Positions 1-8,963 of a stretch of DNA of 64,000 bases are shown piece by piece. The position numbers were made by a program, and so were the translations under genes. The stretch lies in NCBI GenBank assembly GCA_963755155.1, contig CAVWIV010000005.1:124001-188000 (forward strand), written 5' to 3'. The notes under the pieces are model-generated. The model saw only the letters and a list, made by a program, of their open reading frames with translations. It was not told where the DNA came from and did not search any database. Numbering within the stretch: position 1 is the stretch's first letter; every line of letters begins with the position of its first letter. The stretch comes from PALSA-612 sp963755155 (lineage in GTDB: Bacteria > Actinomycetota > Thermoleophilia > Gaiellales > Gaiellaceae).

Positions 1-2404
1 TACCAGGGCACCGACGCCGTCATCTCCGGCAAGACCGCCTTCGACGTGAGCGAGGAGTCGGGGGTGCAGATCCCGTCGTTCGACGAGTCCTTGCTCGCCG
101 AGGTGCGGGCGCTGCCGGAAGTCGGCGGCGCGATCGGCGGCGTCGGCGGTGAAGCGCAGCTGATCGACGACGACGGCGACGTGATCCAGTTCGGCGGCGC
201 GCCGAACTTCGGCTTCTCGGTGGACCCGACGCAGCCCCGCTTCAACTCGATCGTGCTGAAGGACGGCGATTGGCCGGCTGCCGGCGACGTCGCCGTCGAC
301 ACGTCGACGGCCTCGCGAAAGGACATCGAGGTCGGCGAGCAGATCGGCGTGCAGGCGACAGGCGCCGTGCAGCGACTCCGCGTGTCGGGCCTGTTCGACT
401 TCTCCGCCGAGGGCAACATCGGCGGGGCGACGCTCGCGGCGTTCGACCTGCCCACCGCGCAGCGGATCTTCGAGAAGGAAGGAAAGCTCGACCAGATCCG
501 CGCAGCGGCGGCGGAGGGAACGACGGATGCCGAGCTCCTCGCCTCGATCAACGACATCCTGCCGCCCGCTACCCAGGTACGCACCGGGGAAGGCCAGGCC
601 TCGGAGGACGCGAGCGAGACGCAGAGCTTCCTCACGTTCCTGCAGGGCTTCCTGCTCGCGTTCGGCGGCATCGCGCTCTTCGTCGGCGCGTTCGTGATCG
701 CGAACTCGCTGTCGATCACGATCGCGCAGCGCACACGGGAGTTCGCCACCCTGCGCACGATCGGCGCTTCACGGCGCCAGATCTTGAGGACGGTGCTGCT
801 CGAGGCGCTCGTCATCGGCATCCTCGCCTCGATCACCGGGATCGTGCTCGGCCTCGGCCTGGCCAAGGGCCTTTTCTGGCTCTTCGAGCAGGTCGGATTC
901 ACGCTGCCCGAACTCCGGCCTGCTGCTGGAGACGCGCACGGTGATCGTCTCGCTGATCGTCGGCGTGGTCGTGACCGTCATCGCGAGCCTGCGGCCCGCG
1001 CGGCGCGCGACGCGCGTGCCCCCGATCGCCGCCGTGCGTGAGGGCGCAACGCTGCCGCCCGGCCGTTTCCGTCGCTACCGCCCCGTCGGCTCGGCGCTAC
1101 TCGGCCTGGCCGGCTTCGCGCTGCTCGCCTACGGCCTGTTCGGCAGCGGGCTCTCGACGGCGGGAATCCTCGTCTCGATGGGCGTCGGCGCGGTGCTGAT
1201 CTTCTTCGGCGTCGCGTTCTTCTCGGCGCAGCTCGTGACGCCGCTCGCGCACGTCCTCGGCGGCCCGGCAGCCAGATTCGCCGGCGCGCCGGGGATCCTC
1301 GCGCGGGAGAACGCGATGCGGAACCCGCAACGCACGGCCTCGACGGCTTCCGCGCTCATGATCGGCCTTGCTCTCGTCACGCTTGTCGGCATGCTCGCGG
1401 CGTCGATCCGCTCGTCGTTCTTCGACGCGGTCGACAAGATCTGGGTGACCGACTACGCCCTCACGGCGCAGAACAACTACACGCCGATTCCGGTCAGCAC
1501 CTCGGAGCCGTTGCGTGACGTGCCCGGGGTCACGGCAGTCGTGGGCGTCCGCACGGGTGAGGCGAGGTTCCTGAACGGCGACCACTTCATCACGGCCGTC
1601 GACCAGGGCGCCAGCAAGGTCTTCCGGCTGGAGTGGATCGCCGGCTCGAACGCGACTCTCGACCAGCTCGGCGAGGACGGCGCAGTCACGGACGACGGGT
1701 ACGCGAAGGACCATGATCTCAAGCTCGGGTCGTCCGTGGACGTCCTCTTCCCGAGCGGCGACACGAAGACCTTCCGGATCAAGGGCATCTTCGATCCCCC
1801 GTCGGGCGGGTCGCCGTTCGGCATCCTCACGACGTCGAGCGCCACCTTCGACGAGAACTTCGAGAACCCGAAGAACTACTACACGTTCGTGACCATGGCA
1901 GGCGGCGAGACGCCGGAGAACACGGCGGCGCTCGAGGCGGCCCTCACAGACTTCCCCAACGCGAAGCTCCAGAACAGGGACGAGTTCAAGGACAACCAGT
2001 TCAGCGGCGTCAGTCAGGTGCTCAACATCCTTTACGTCCTGCTGGCCCTGTCCGTGATCGTCGCCGTCTTCGGCATCGTCAACACGCTCGTGCTCAGCGT
2101 CTTCGAGCGGACGCGTGAGATCGGGATGCTGCGTGCGGTAGGCACGACCCGCTGGCAGGTGCGGACGATGATCACGCTGGAGAGCATCGTCACGGCGTTA
2201 ATGGGCGCCGCCATCGGCATCGGTCTCGGCGTGGTGCTTGCGTCGCTCCTCATCGCCCGCGTCGACTTCCTCGTGCTGGCCTGGCCGATCGGCTCGCTCC
2301 TCGCCTTCGCCGTTGCGGCGGTGATCGTCGGTGTGATCGCCGCAGTGTTGCCGGCGCGGCGGGCGGCGAAGCTCAACGTGCTCGAAGCGCTGCAGTACGA
2401 GTGA
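1..2404 (+). CDS. FtsX/MacB-type ABC transporter permease (5' partial, one frame break)
   Basis: Membrane permease of a MacB/LolC-like ABC exporter. The reading frame enters from outside the window, so the N-terminus is missing. Two FtsX domains are visible. The first has a membrane segment followed by the cytoplasmic motif QRTREFATLRTIGASRRQI, near 660-790. The second repeats it as ERTREIGMLRAVGTTRWQV, near 2100-2160, after an extracytoplasmic domain. The protein ends LPARRAAKLNVLEALQYE, a typical FtsX tail. The frame changes once near 905-915: the text up to LP is in one frame and NSGLLLETRTVIVSLIVG continues in another, so one base is probably missing. The ATPase partner is expected just upstream. 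yqgE starts 4 bases after the stop. Substrate unknown. Confidence 0.9.
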
Positions 2405-2408
2405 CGCC

Positions 2409-2960
2409 GTGAGCAGCATCGAGTCGCTGAAGGGAATGCTGCTCTTCTCGACGCCGGCGCTCTTCGATCCCAACTTCCGCCGCACGGTCATCCTCGTCGC
2501 CGAGCACGGCGAGGACGGCGCGATGGGGCTCGTCCTCAACCGGCCGTCCGAGACGACGGTGGAGGAGGCCGTGCCCGAGTTGGCAGAAGTCGCCGGGCCT
2601 GACTCGCCGGTCTTCGTGGGCGGACCGGTGCAGCCGCAGGCCGTGCTCGTGCTCGCCGAGTTCGACGAGCCTGGCGACGCGGCGACTGTGGTGTGCGGCG
2701 ACATCGGCTTCGCGCGGGCAGACGGCGATCTCGATGACCTCGCGCGGACGACGCGGCGCGCTCGCGTCTTCGCCGGCTACTCAGGCTGGTCGCCGGGCCA
2801 GCTGGAGGCGGAGCTCGAAGAGGACTCGTGGCTCGTCGAGCCGGTAGACGACATCGACCTGCTGGCCGAGGACGAGGATCTCTTCGGCTCGGCCCTCCGG
2901 ACCAAGGGCGGCACGTACCGCATCCTCGCCCTCATGCCCGACGATCCGCGGCAGAACTAG
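2409..2960 (+). CDS. yqgE: YqgE/AlgH family (UPF0301) protein
   Basis: A 183-residue member of the YqgE/AlgH family, a widespread family of unresolved biochemical role that was linked to alginate regulation in Pseudomonas. The N-terminus (SLKGMLLFSTPALFDPNF, then RTVILVAEHGEDGAMGLVLNRP) is the family signature. GGPVQP near residue 75 and the FAGYSGWSPGQLEAEL block near residue 120 are also characteristic. Length is normal. The GTG start lies 4 bases after the ABC permease stop, so co-transcription is likely. The 3' end overlaps the convergent small gene on the other strand by 4 bases. Confidence 0.93.
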   Translation: MSSIESLKGMLLFSTPALFDPNFRRTVILVAEHGEDGAMGLVLNRPSETTVEEAVPELAEVAGPDSPVFVGGPVQPQAVLVLAEFDEPGDAATVVCGDIGFARADGDLDDLARTTRRARVFAGYSGWSPGQLEAELEEDSWLVEPVDDIDLLAEDEDLFGSALRTKGGTYRILALMPDDPRQN

Positions 2961-3193
2961 GCGCGCAGCTCCTGGGGTGTCAGCGGACGGTCGCCTAGCT
3001 CGGCTAGCGTCGGCACGCGGCCGCGGACGACGTCCAGGACATAGTCGGGAGAGTCGGCAAGCGGGCTGACGATCTTCGAGCCCTTCAGGAGCACGCGGCC
3101 CGGCATCGGCGAGGTGTGGACGGCGAGGTGTGGTTCCTTGTAGCCGCGCTCGGCGAGGATCGCGTTGGCCTCCGCGACTGGGTCGCAGGTCAT
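2957..3193 (-). CDS. 78-aa hypothetical protein coupled to gatB
   Basis: Small protein of 78 residues with no recognised domain. It begins MTCDPVAEANAILAERGY and contains HTSPMPGRVLLKGSKIVSP. Its ATG overlaps the gatB stop as ATGA, so it is the fourth gene of a tightly coupled gatC-gatA-gatB operon. Coding character and coupling argue that it is real. Function is unknown. The position suggests a role near tRNA charging or simply read-through expression. It converges on yqgE with a 4-base overlap. Confidence 0.7.
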   Translation of the reverse strand: MTCDPVAEANAILAERGYKEPHLAVHTSPMPGRVLLKGSKIVSPLADSPDYVLDVVRGRVPTLAELGDRPLTPQELRA

Positions 3194-4575
3194 CCCTGCA
3201 GCTTCTGCCGCAGCATGTCGCCCACGAGCTTCGGGTTCGCCGCGCCCTTCGTTTCCTTCATCACCTGGCCGACGAAGAACCCGAGCACGCCTTCCTTGCC
3301 GCCGCGGTAGGCGGCGACCTGGTCGGGATTCGCCTCCAGCACGGCGTCGATGACAGGCTCGAGCGTGCCCTCGTCTGACACCTGCTCGCGCTCCAGGTAC
3401 GTGTCCGCCTTGAAGCCGGTCTTGCCGCTTTCCGCGACGGCCTCGAGATAGACGTCGCGGGGTAGCCGTTCTCGCGCCTCGATCACCCGCGCGAGCTCTG
3501 CTGGCTCGGCGACTGTTACGCCGGCGGCCTCGTTGCGGACGAGGTTCGCTGCGACGCGGGCGTCCACGCCGGCGGCGACGAGCTTGCCGTACTCGCCGTC
3601 GCGGCCCGTCGTCACGAGCTCCCACGCCGTCGTAAAGCCGATGGGGCCCTCGAGCGCCCGGATGCGCGTGGCCGGCGCATCCGCCGGCTCCCGATCCGTG
3701 CCCAGCTCGGGCCGAATCGGCACGAGATCGGGCTCGGGGAAGTACCGATAGTCGTCGGCCTCCTCCTTCGAGCGGTGAGGCGTGAGCTTGTCGGAGCCGG
3801 CGTCATAGTCGTACGTCTCCTGCACGACCTCGTCCTCGGCGTCGTAGAGCGCGATCTGCTCGCGCACTGCGGCGTCGATCCCGCGCCCGAGGAACGAGAA
3901 CGAGTTCATGTTCTTCAGCTCCCAGCGCGTGCGGAAGCCCTCCTCGCCCGCCTCCCGCACGGACACGTTGGCGTCGACGCGCATCGTTCCCTTTTCCATC
4001 TCCGCGTCCGAGACGCCGAGCTCGACGACCGTCTGCCGGAGCAGCGCGAGGAAGCGCTTCACGTCTTCGGCGGAATGGAGATCGGGGCGCGTGACGATCT
4101 CGACGAGCGGCACGCCGCCGCGGTTGTAGTCGACAAGCGAGCGGCCGGCGCCGACGATCCTCCCTCCGGCGCCGCCGACGTGGACGGTCTTCGCCGCGTC
4201 CTCCTCGAGATGGACACGCTCTATTCCGACCTCGAGGTCTCCGTCCTCGCCGGGGACGGAGAACGAGCCGTCCACGCAGAGCGGCTCGTCGTACTGGGAG
4301 ATCTGGTAGCCCTTCGAAAGGTCGGGATAGAAGTAGCTCTTGCGGTGGAAGACCGCGCGCTCGGCGAGGTCGCAGCCGAGCGCCCGCCCGAGGTCGATCG
4401 TCCACTCGACGGCCTGGCGGTTCGGCACGGGCAACGAGCCCGGATGGCCGAGGCAGATGGGGCACGTCGTCGTGTTCGGCGCTGCGCCGAAGCCGTTCGG
4501 GCAGCGGCAGAACATCTTCGTCTGCGTCTTCAGCTGGACGTGGATCTCCAGGCCAATGATGGTCTCCCACGTCAT
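3190..4575 (-). CDS. gatB: Asp-tRNA(Asn)/Glu-tRNA(Gln) amidotransferase subunit B
   Basis: tRNA-binding and kinase-like subunit of GatCAB, which converts mischarged Glu-tRNA(Gln) and Asp-tRNA(Asn) to the amidated forms using ammonia delivered from GatA. The 461-residue protein starts MTWETIIGLEIHVQLKTQTK and carries the GatB signature FCRCPNGFG...CPICLGHPG with zinc-type cysteines (residues about 22-45). It has DYNRGGVPLVEI and, at the C-terminus, the YqeY-like tail ending KLVGDMLRQKL. The frame remains open upstream, but the ATG at 4575 overlaps the gatA stop (ATGA) and matches the family start. Intact and normal length. Confidence 0.97.
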   Translation of the reverse strand: MTWETIIGLEIHVQLKTQTKMFCRCPNGFGAAPNTTTCPICLGHPGSLPVPNRQAVEWTIDLGRALGCDLAERAVFHRKSYFYPDLSKGYQISQYDEPLCVDGSFSVPGEDGDLEVGIERVHLEEDAAKTVHVGGAGGRIVGAGRSLVDYNRGGVPLVEIVTRPDLHSAEDVKRFLALLRQTVVELGVSDAEMEKGTMRVDANVSVREAGEEGFRTRWELKNMNSFSFLGRGIDAAVREQIALYDAEDEVVQETYDYDAGSDKLTPHRSKEEADDYRYFPEPDLVPIRPELGTDREPADAPATRIRALEGPIGFTTAWELVTTGRDGEYGKLVAAGVDARVAANLVRNEAAGVTVAEPAELARVIEARERLPRDVYLEAVAESGKTGFKADTYLEREQVSDEGTLEPVIDAVLEANPDQVAAYRGGKEGVLGFFVGQVMKETKGAANPKLVGDMLRQKLQG

Positions 4576-5970
4576 CGCAGGCGCTCCGGCACGACGTCGA
4601 ACGCGAGAGCCTGCTCGAGCGCGTGCCCCGCGCGGAAGAGCGTGTTCTCGGAGAACTGCGGCCCCACGAGCTGCAGGCCCACGGGGAGACCTTCGGAGAG
4701 GCCGCACGGAATGGACAGCCCTGGCAGACCGGCCATGTTGGACGGGATGGTGAGGATGTCCGAGACGTACATCGCGAGCGGGTCCTGCGTCCGCGCGCCC
4801 AGCGGGAACGCGACCGTGGGCGACGTCGGGCTGACGAGCAGGTCGAACCGCTCGAACAGCGCCGCGTGCTCGCGGCCGATCACCGTCCGCACCTTCTGCG
4901 CCTGGCCGTAGAACGCGTCGTAGTAGCCGGCCGAAAGCGCGTACGTGCCGAGCATGATGCGCCGCTTTGGCTCGTCACCGAACCCCTCGTCGCGCGTTCG
5001 CTTCGACAGGTCGAAGTAGCCGCCCTCGCCCTCCGCGCGCGGGCCGAAGCGAACGCCGTCGTAGCGCGCGAGGTTCGACGACGCCTCAGACGGGGCGATG
5101 AGGTAGTAGCACGCGAGCCCGTACTCGACCGAAAGCGGCAGCTCGCAGGTGTCGACCTCCGCGCCGAGCTCCTCGCAGAGCGCGATTGCGCGGGCGACCG
5201 CCTCCTGCACGCCGGGCTCGATGCCCTCGGCCTCGTTCAACTGCACCGGCACGCCCACGCGCAGCCCCGCGAGATCGTCCGGCGTCGGGTACCTCCACCG
5301 GCACAGGCAGCTCGACCGTCGTCGTGTCGCGCGGGTCGCGGCCGGCGATCACCGAGTAGAGGAACGCGCAGTCGGCGACGGTCTTCGCGATCGGCCCGAT
5401 CTGGTCGAGGCTCGACGCGAAGGCGATGATCCCGTACCGCGAAACGGTGCCGTACGTGGGCCGGAGTCCCACGACGCCGCAGAGGGCGGCGGGCTGCTTG
5501 ATCGAGCCGCCCGTGTCGGATCCCAGCGCCCAGGGGGCGAGCCCCGCGGCGACGGCCGCGGCCGATCCCCCGGACGAGCCGCCCGGCACGCGCGCGGGAT
5601 CCCACGGGTTGAACGTCGGCCCGTACGCCGAGTTCTCGGTCGACGAGCCCATCGCGAACTCGTCCATGTTCGTCTTCCCCAGCAGGGACAGTCCCCGCCC
5701 GCGGCACCGCTCGGCGACCGTGGCGTCGTACACCGGCACATACCCGGCGAGGATCTTCGAGCCCGCAGTCGTCTCCACCCCGGCGGTCGAGATGAGGTCC
5801 TTGAACGCGATTGGAATGCCCTCTGCGCCGGCATGGTCGAGCCGCCGGAGGTAGGCGTTGACGTCGTCCTCCCGCGCGAGGTACGCGGTATGCAGCTCGA
5901 CGGAGGAGACCTCGCCGCGCGTCAGGAGGTCGTTCGCGTCCTTCGCTGTCAGCCGCAGCGTGTCGATCAC
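4572..5970 (-). CDS. gatA: Asp-tRNA(Asn)/Glu-tRNA(Gln) amidotransferase subunit A (one frame break)
   Basis: Glutaminase (amidase-signature) subunit of GatCAB. The N-terminal part runs IDTLRLTAKDANDLLTRGEV, with the catalytic Lys in GIPIAFKDL, the cis-Ser/Ser region PGGSSGGSAAAVAAGLAPWA and GSDTGGSIKQPAALCG. It breaks near 5278-5285 and resumes one frame over as LRVGVPVQLNEAEGI, running to QALAFDVVPERLR. Both halves are well conserved and total about 465 residues, the normal size, so one extra base is the simplest explanation. The GTG start overlaps the gatC stop (GTGA) and the stop overlaps gatB (ATGA). Confidence 0.95.
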
Positions 5971-6248
5971 GAGGCGGGCACTCCGAACGAGCCGTCCTCG
6001 GGGTCGGGCGCGTTCGCGAGCGCGTCCTCGAGCGTGAGGCACGGTTCGGGGACGTCCTCGCCGAACACGTTCACGATGTCGAGCGGGTGTGAGGTTGGCT
6101 CGACACCCTCGAGGTCGAGCTCGGCGATCTTCCCTACCGATTCGAGGATGGCCGAGAGCTGGCCCTCGAAGCGCGTCACCTCTTCCTCGGACAGGCCGAG
6201 CTGCGCGAGCGCCGCGACGTGCAACACCTGCTCTCTCGTGATCGCCAT
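5967..6248 (-). CDS. gatC: Asp-tRNA(Asn)/Glu-tRNA(Gln) amidotransferase subunit C
   Basis: Small 93-residue scaffold subunit of GatCAB. It shows the family pattern ITREQVLHVAALAQLGLSEEE at the N-terminus and GVEPTSHPLDIVNVF in the middle, which wraps around GatA/GatB. It is the first gene of the gatC-gatA-gatB-78aa unit. It is separated from the upstream cold-shock gene by a strong hairpin, so it probably has its own promoter in the short space before 6248 or is expressed by read-through. Confidence 0.95.
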   Translation of the reverse strand: MAITREQVLHVAALAQLGLSEEEVTRFEGQLSAILESVGKIAELDLEGVEPTSHPLDIVNVFGEDVPEPCLTLEDALANAPDPEDGSFGVPAS

Positions 6249-6269
6249 TCAATTCATCCTCTCAAAGCT

Positions 6270-6291
6270 GAGGGCCCCTTCCGGGGCCCTC
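6270..6291 (-). terminator. Intrinsic-type hairpin after cold-shock gene
   Basis: Perfect 9-bp inverted repeat GAGGGCCCC / GGGGCCCTC with a 4-base loop, located 21 bases past the csp stop. On the minus strand it is followed by AGCTTTGAG, so the T-tract is weak, as is common in GC-rich actinobacteria. Confidence 0.7.
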
Positions 6292-6312
6292 GAAATGCGG
6301 AAGGGAGTGCCC

Positions 6313-6534
6313 CTACTCGGCAGGCCGTACGTTCGAGGCCTGCAGGCCCTTGTCGCCCTGGGTGATCTCGAACTCGACGCGCTGGCCCTCGGTCAGCGTC
6401 CTGTATCCCTCCATCGTGATCGAGGAATGGTGGACGAACACGTCCTCCCCACCCTCGCGCTCGATGAAGCCGAACCCCTTCTCGTTCGAGAACCACTTGA
6501 CCGTGCCGACGGCCGTCTGTCCTACCTGGTCCAC
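6313..6534 (-). CDS. Cold-shock domain protein
   Basis: A 73-residue single-stranded nucleic-acid-binding cold-shock protein (OB fold). RNP1 is seen as KGFGFIERE and RNP2 as DVFVHHSSI, and the protein opens with GTVKWFSNEKGFGFI. The GTG start at 6534 is preceded by a strong AGGAGG Shine-Dalgarno sequence (near 6540-6546). It is single-gene sized, with folD 50 bases upstream on the same strand and a hairpin terminator downstream. Probably abundant and monocistronic. Confidence 0.95.
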   Translation of the reverse strand: MDQVGQTAVGTVKWFSNEKGFGFIEREGGEDVFVHHSSITMEGYRTLTEGQRVEFEITQGDKGLQASNVRPAE

Positions 6535-6583
6535 CGCGCCCCTCCTTGTGACTGTTGAGCGCCGCGGACGTTACCCAACTCCG

Positions 6584-7432
6584 CTACGGAAACGCAAGCA
6601 TTCCCTGGCGATAGCGGGCGGCGAGCACGGTGTTGCGCAGGAGGATGGCAATCGTCATCGGTCCGACCCCGCCGGGAACGGGTGTCAGGTGCCCGGCGAC
6701 CTCGGCGACGGCCGGATCGACGTCGCCCGCGAGGCCCTCGGGAAGCCGCGTGATACCGACGTCGATAACCGCTGCTCCCGGCTTGACCATGTCCGGTGTG
6801 ACGAGATGCGGTTGGCCGACGCCGGCCACGAGGACGTCCGCCTCTCGGGTGTGGGAGGCGAGGTCGGCGGTTCGCGAGTGGCAGATCGTCACGGTGGCGT
6901 TCTCCGCGAGCAGCAGGTGCGCCATCGGCTTGCCGACGATCTGGCTGCGACCGATGACGACGGCGCGGCGCCCCTCCAGCTCGACGCCGTGCTCGGCCAG
7001 CAGCTCCATGCACCCAGCCGGCGTGGCGGGAACGAACGTCGGATGCCCGAGGTAGAGCTGGCCGGCGCTGACGGGATGGAAACCGTCGACGTCCTTCGCC
7101 GGCGACACGAGGCGCGTCGCGGCGCTGCCGTCGAGCTGCTTCGGCAGCGGGAGCTGGACGAGGATGCCGTCCACGCGGTCGTCCGCGTTGAGCTGCTCGA
7201 CGACGGCGCGAAGCTCGTCGGCGGTCGTCTCGGGCGACAGCCGGTGGTCGTGGCTCTCGATCCCGGCCTCGTCCGCTGCGCGGTGCTTGTGGTCGACGTA
7301 GATGTGCGACGCGGGGTCGTCGCCGACGAGCACCGTCGCCAACCCCACATGGCCCAGCTCGGCGACGTCGGCCGCCACCTGCTCGCGGATGCGAGCCGCG
7401 AGCGGAGCGCCTTTCATGAGCACCGCGGACAT
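6584..7432 (-). CDS. folD: Bifunctional methylenetetrahydrofolate dehydrogenase/cyclohydrolase
   Basis: Cytoplasmic one-carbon enzyme interconverting 5,10-methylene-THF, 5,10-methenyl-THF and 10-formyl-THF with NADP. The 282 residues contain the catalytic Tyr/Lys pair in HIYVDHK (residues about 46-52) and GILVQLPLPKQLD. They also contain the dinucleotide-binding GRSQIVGKPMAHLLL and the C-terminal VPGGVGPMTIAILLRNT. Intact and normal length. It is divergent from the glycosyltransferase at 7454 with only 21 bases between the two starts. Confidence 0.96.
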   Translation of the reverse strand: MSAVLMKGAPLAARIREQVAADVAELGHVGLATVLVGDDPASHIYVDHKHRAADEAGIESHDHRLSPETTADELRAVVEQLNADDRVDGILVQLPLPKQLDGSAATRLVSPAKDVDGFHPVSAGQLYLGHPTFVPATPAGCMELLAEHGVELEGRRAVVIGRSQIVGKPMAHLLLAENATVTICHSRTADLASHTREADVLVAGVGQPHLVTPDMVKPGAAVIDVGITRLPEGLAGDVDPAVAEVAGHLTPVPGGVGPMTIAILLRNTVLAARYRQGMLAFP

Positions 7433-7453
7433 GGGGCGCTACGTTATCGCCCG

Positions 7454-8341
7454 ATGGCGACGCTGACCGCGGTCATCCCCGCGACGAACGACCCGCCGAC
7501 GCTCGCCGCGTGTCTCGACGCGATCGCGGCCGCGGACGAGCCGCCGGAGCAGCTCGTCGTCGTCACCGAGGGAGACGGGCCGGCGGCGGCGAGGAACGCG
7601 GGCGCCGCCGACGCGACCGGGGATGTCGTCGTCTTCGTTGACGCGGACGTGCTGCCGCACGCCGACGCGTTCGGTCGGATCCGGGCGGCGTTCGACGCGG
7701 ATCCAGGGCTCACCGCCGTCTTCGGCTCGTACGACGACTCCCCCGCCGACCCGGGCACCGTCTCGCAGTTCCGCAATCTCCTCCACCACCACGTCCACCA
7801 GGAGGGCGCCGGAGAGGCGACGACGTTCTGGGCCGGCCTCGGGGCGGTGCGCACGGATGCGTTTCGCGGCGTGGGCGGGTTCGACGCGGAGCGCTACCCG
7901 CTTCCCTCCGTCGAGGACATCGACCTCGGGACGAGGCTCTCGCGTGCCGGCGGGAAGATCGTCCTCGACCCGCTGCTCCAGGGGACGCACCTGAAGCGGT
8001 GGACGCTCTCGGACATGGTGGCGACGGACTTCTGGCAGCGCGGCGTGCCGTGGGTCGAGCTCGTCCTGCGGCACGGCGCCGGCTCGACTGCGCTCAATCT
8101 CGGCTGGCGGCATCGTGCGAGTGCGGGAGCGGCAGTCGTCGCAGCGGTCGGGCTCGTGCGCGGGCGGCCGCTCCAAACGGTGGCGGGCGTCGCCGGCCTG
8201 GTGGCGCTGAACCGGGACTTCTACGAGCTGCTGCTGCAGCGTCGAGGGCCGACGACGGCGCTCGTCGGCGTCGGTCTCCACGCGCTGCACCATGTCACCG
8301 GGGCCGCCGCCGTGCCGGTCGCGCTCATACGCAGCGTCTGA
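7454..8341 (+). CDS. GT2-family glycosyltransferase with C-terminal membrane segment
   Basis: Likely transfers a sugar from a nucleotide-sugar to a lipid-linked or surface acceptor. The 295-residue protein begins MATLTAVIPATNDPPTLAAC, a GT-A fold start. It has the DxD-type metal motif in FVDADVLPH (about residue 60) and a later acceptor-side PSVEDIDLGTRL with the ED catalytic pair. The C-terminal third has hydrophobic stretches consistent with membrane association. The frame is open upstream, but the ATG at 7454 gives the family start. It is the first of a three-gene plus-strand set with the MBL protein and the Gfo/Idh oxidoreductase, separated by 1 and 9 bases. Donor and acceptor are unknown. 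Confidence 0.85.
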   Translation: MATLTAVIPATNDPPTLAACLDAIAAADEPPEQLVVVTEGDGPAAARNAGAADATGDVVVFVDADVLPHADAFGRIRAAFDADPGLTAVFGSYDDSPADPGTVSQFRNLLHHHVHQEGAGEATTFWAGLGAVRTDAFRGVGGFDAERYPLPSVEDIDLGTRLSRAGGKIVLDPLLQGTHLKRWTLSDMVATDFWQRGVPWVELVLRHGAGSTALNLGWRHRASAGAAVVAAVGLVRGRPLQTVAGVAGLVALNRDFYELLLQRRGPTTALVGVGLHALHHVTGAAAVPVALIRSV

Positions 8342-8342
8342 C

Positions 8343-8954
8343 GTGGAGATCCGCCGCGTGACGACGGGACGCGTTCGCGGCAAGCGGCGAACAGGGCCGC
8401 TGCGCTACCTACCCGGCGGCTGGAGCGACGAGACCGTTCCGGTGCACGCGTTCGCAGTGGAGCATCCCGACGGCGTCTGCCTCTTCGACACGGGTCAGAC
8501 CGCACGGGCCGCACGCGGGGGCCACCACCCGCGCTGGCATCCGTTCTTCTGGCTGGCGCGCTTCGAGCTCGAGCCGAAGGACGAGGTCGCGTCACAGCTC
8601 GATCCCCAGTCCGTCCGCTGGGTCGTCCTCTCGCACCTGCACACGGATCACGTCGGCGGCCTTCCTGCCTTCGTGCACGCGGACGTATTCGTTTCACGCG
8701 CCGAATGGGAACGCGCGCAGGGGCTGCGAGGACGCGTCCGCGGCTACATCCCCCAGCACTGGCCCCGCGGCCTCGAGCCACGGCTCGTCGACCCGCCGCA
8801 CGATGTCGCCGGCGACGGCTCGCTGATCATCGTCTCGCTGCCCGGGCACACGCCGGGGCACGCCGGGCTGGTCGTGCAGGGCGCGACGCTGCTCGCCGGT
8901 GATGCAGGCGACGTCGGCGGGTTCGAGGGACGCGTCCTGCGCGCCCACGACTAG
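8343..8954 (+). CDS. Metallo-beta-lactamase-fold hydrolase (AHL-lactonase-like)
   Basis: A 203-residue metallo-hydrolase. The zinc motif HxHxDH is present as SHLHTDHVGG, followed by the third ligand in LPGHTPGHAGL and Asp in LLAGDAGDVGG. The layout (RRVTTGRVRGKR start, PVHAFAVEHPDGVCLFDTG) resembles N-acyl-homoserine-lactone lactonases. Quorum quenching is only one possible function in this broad fold. The GTG start at 8343 is 1 base after the preceding stop. The final residues after GFEGRVLRAHD look slightly short for the family. Confidence 0.8.
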   Translation: MEIRRVTTGRVRGKRRTGPLRYLPGGWSDETVPVHAFAVEHPDGVCLFDTGQTARAARGGHHPRWHPFFWLARFELEPKDEVASQLDPQSVRWVVLSHLHTDHVGGLPAFVHADVFVSRAEWERAQGLRGRVRGYIPQHWPRGLEPRLVDPPHDVAGDGSLIIVSLPGHTPGHAGLVVQGATLLAGDAGDVGGFEGRVLRAHD

Positions 8955-8963
8955 GCTCTCGCC

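Noticed and set aside
3775..4911. Long plus-strand open frame opposite gatB/gatA
   Set aside because: High-GC antisense frame with Arg/Ala/Asp-rich composition and no family similarity; gatB on the other strand is certain.
6350..8341. 663-codon plus-strand frame over csp, folD and the GT2
   Set aside because: Only the part from 7454 has family similarity; the rest is antisense to csp and folD.
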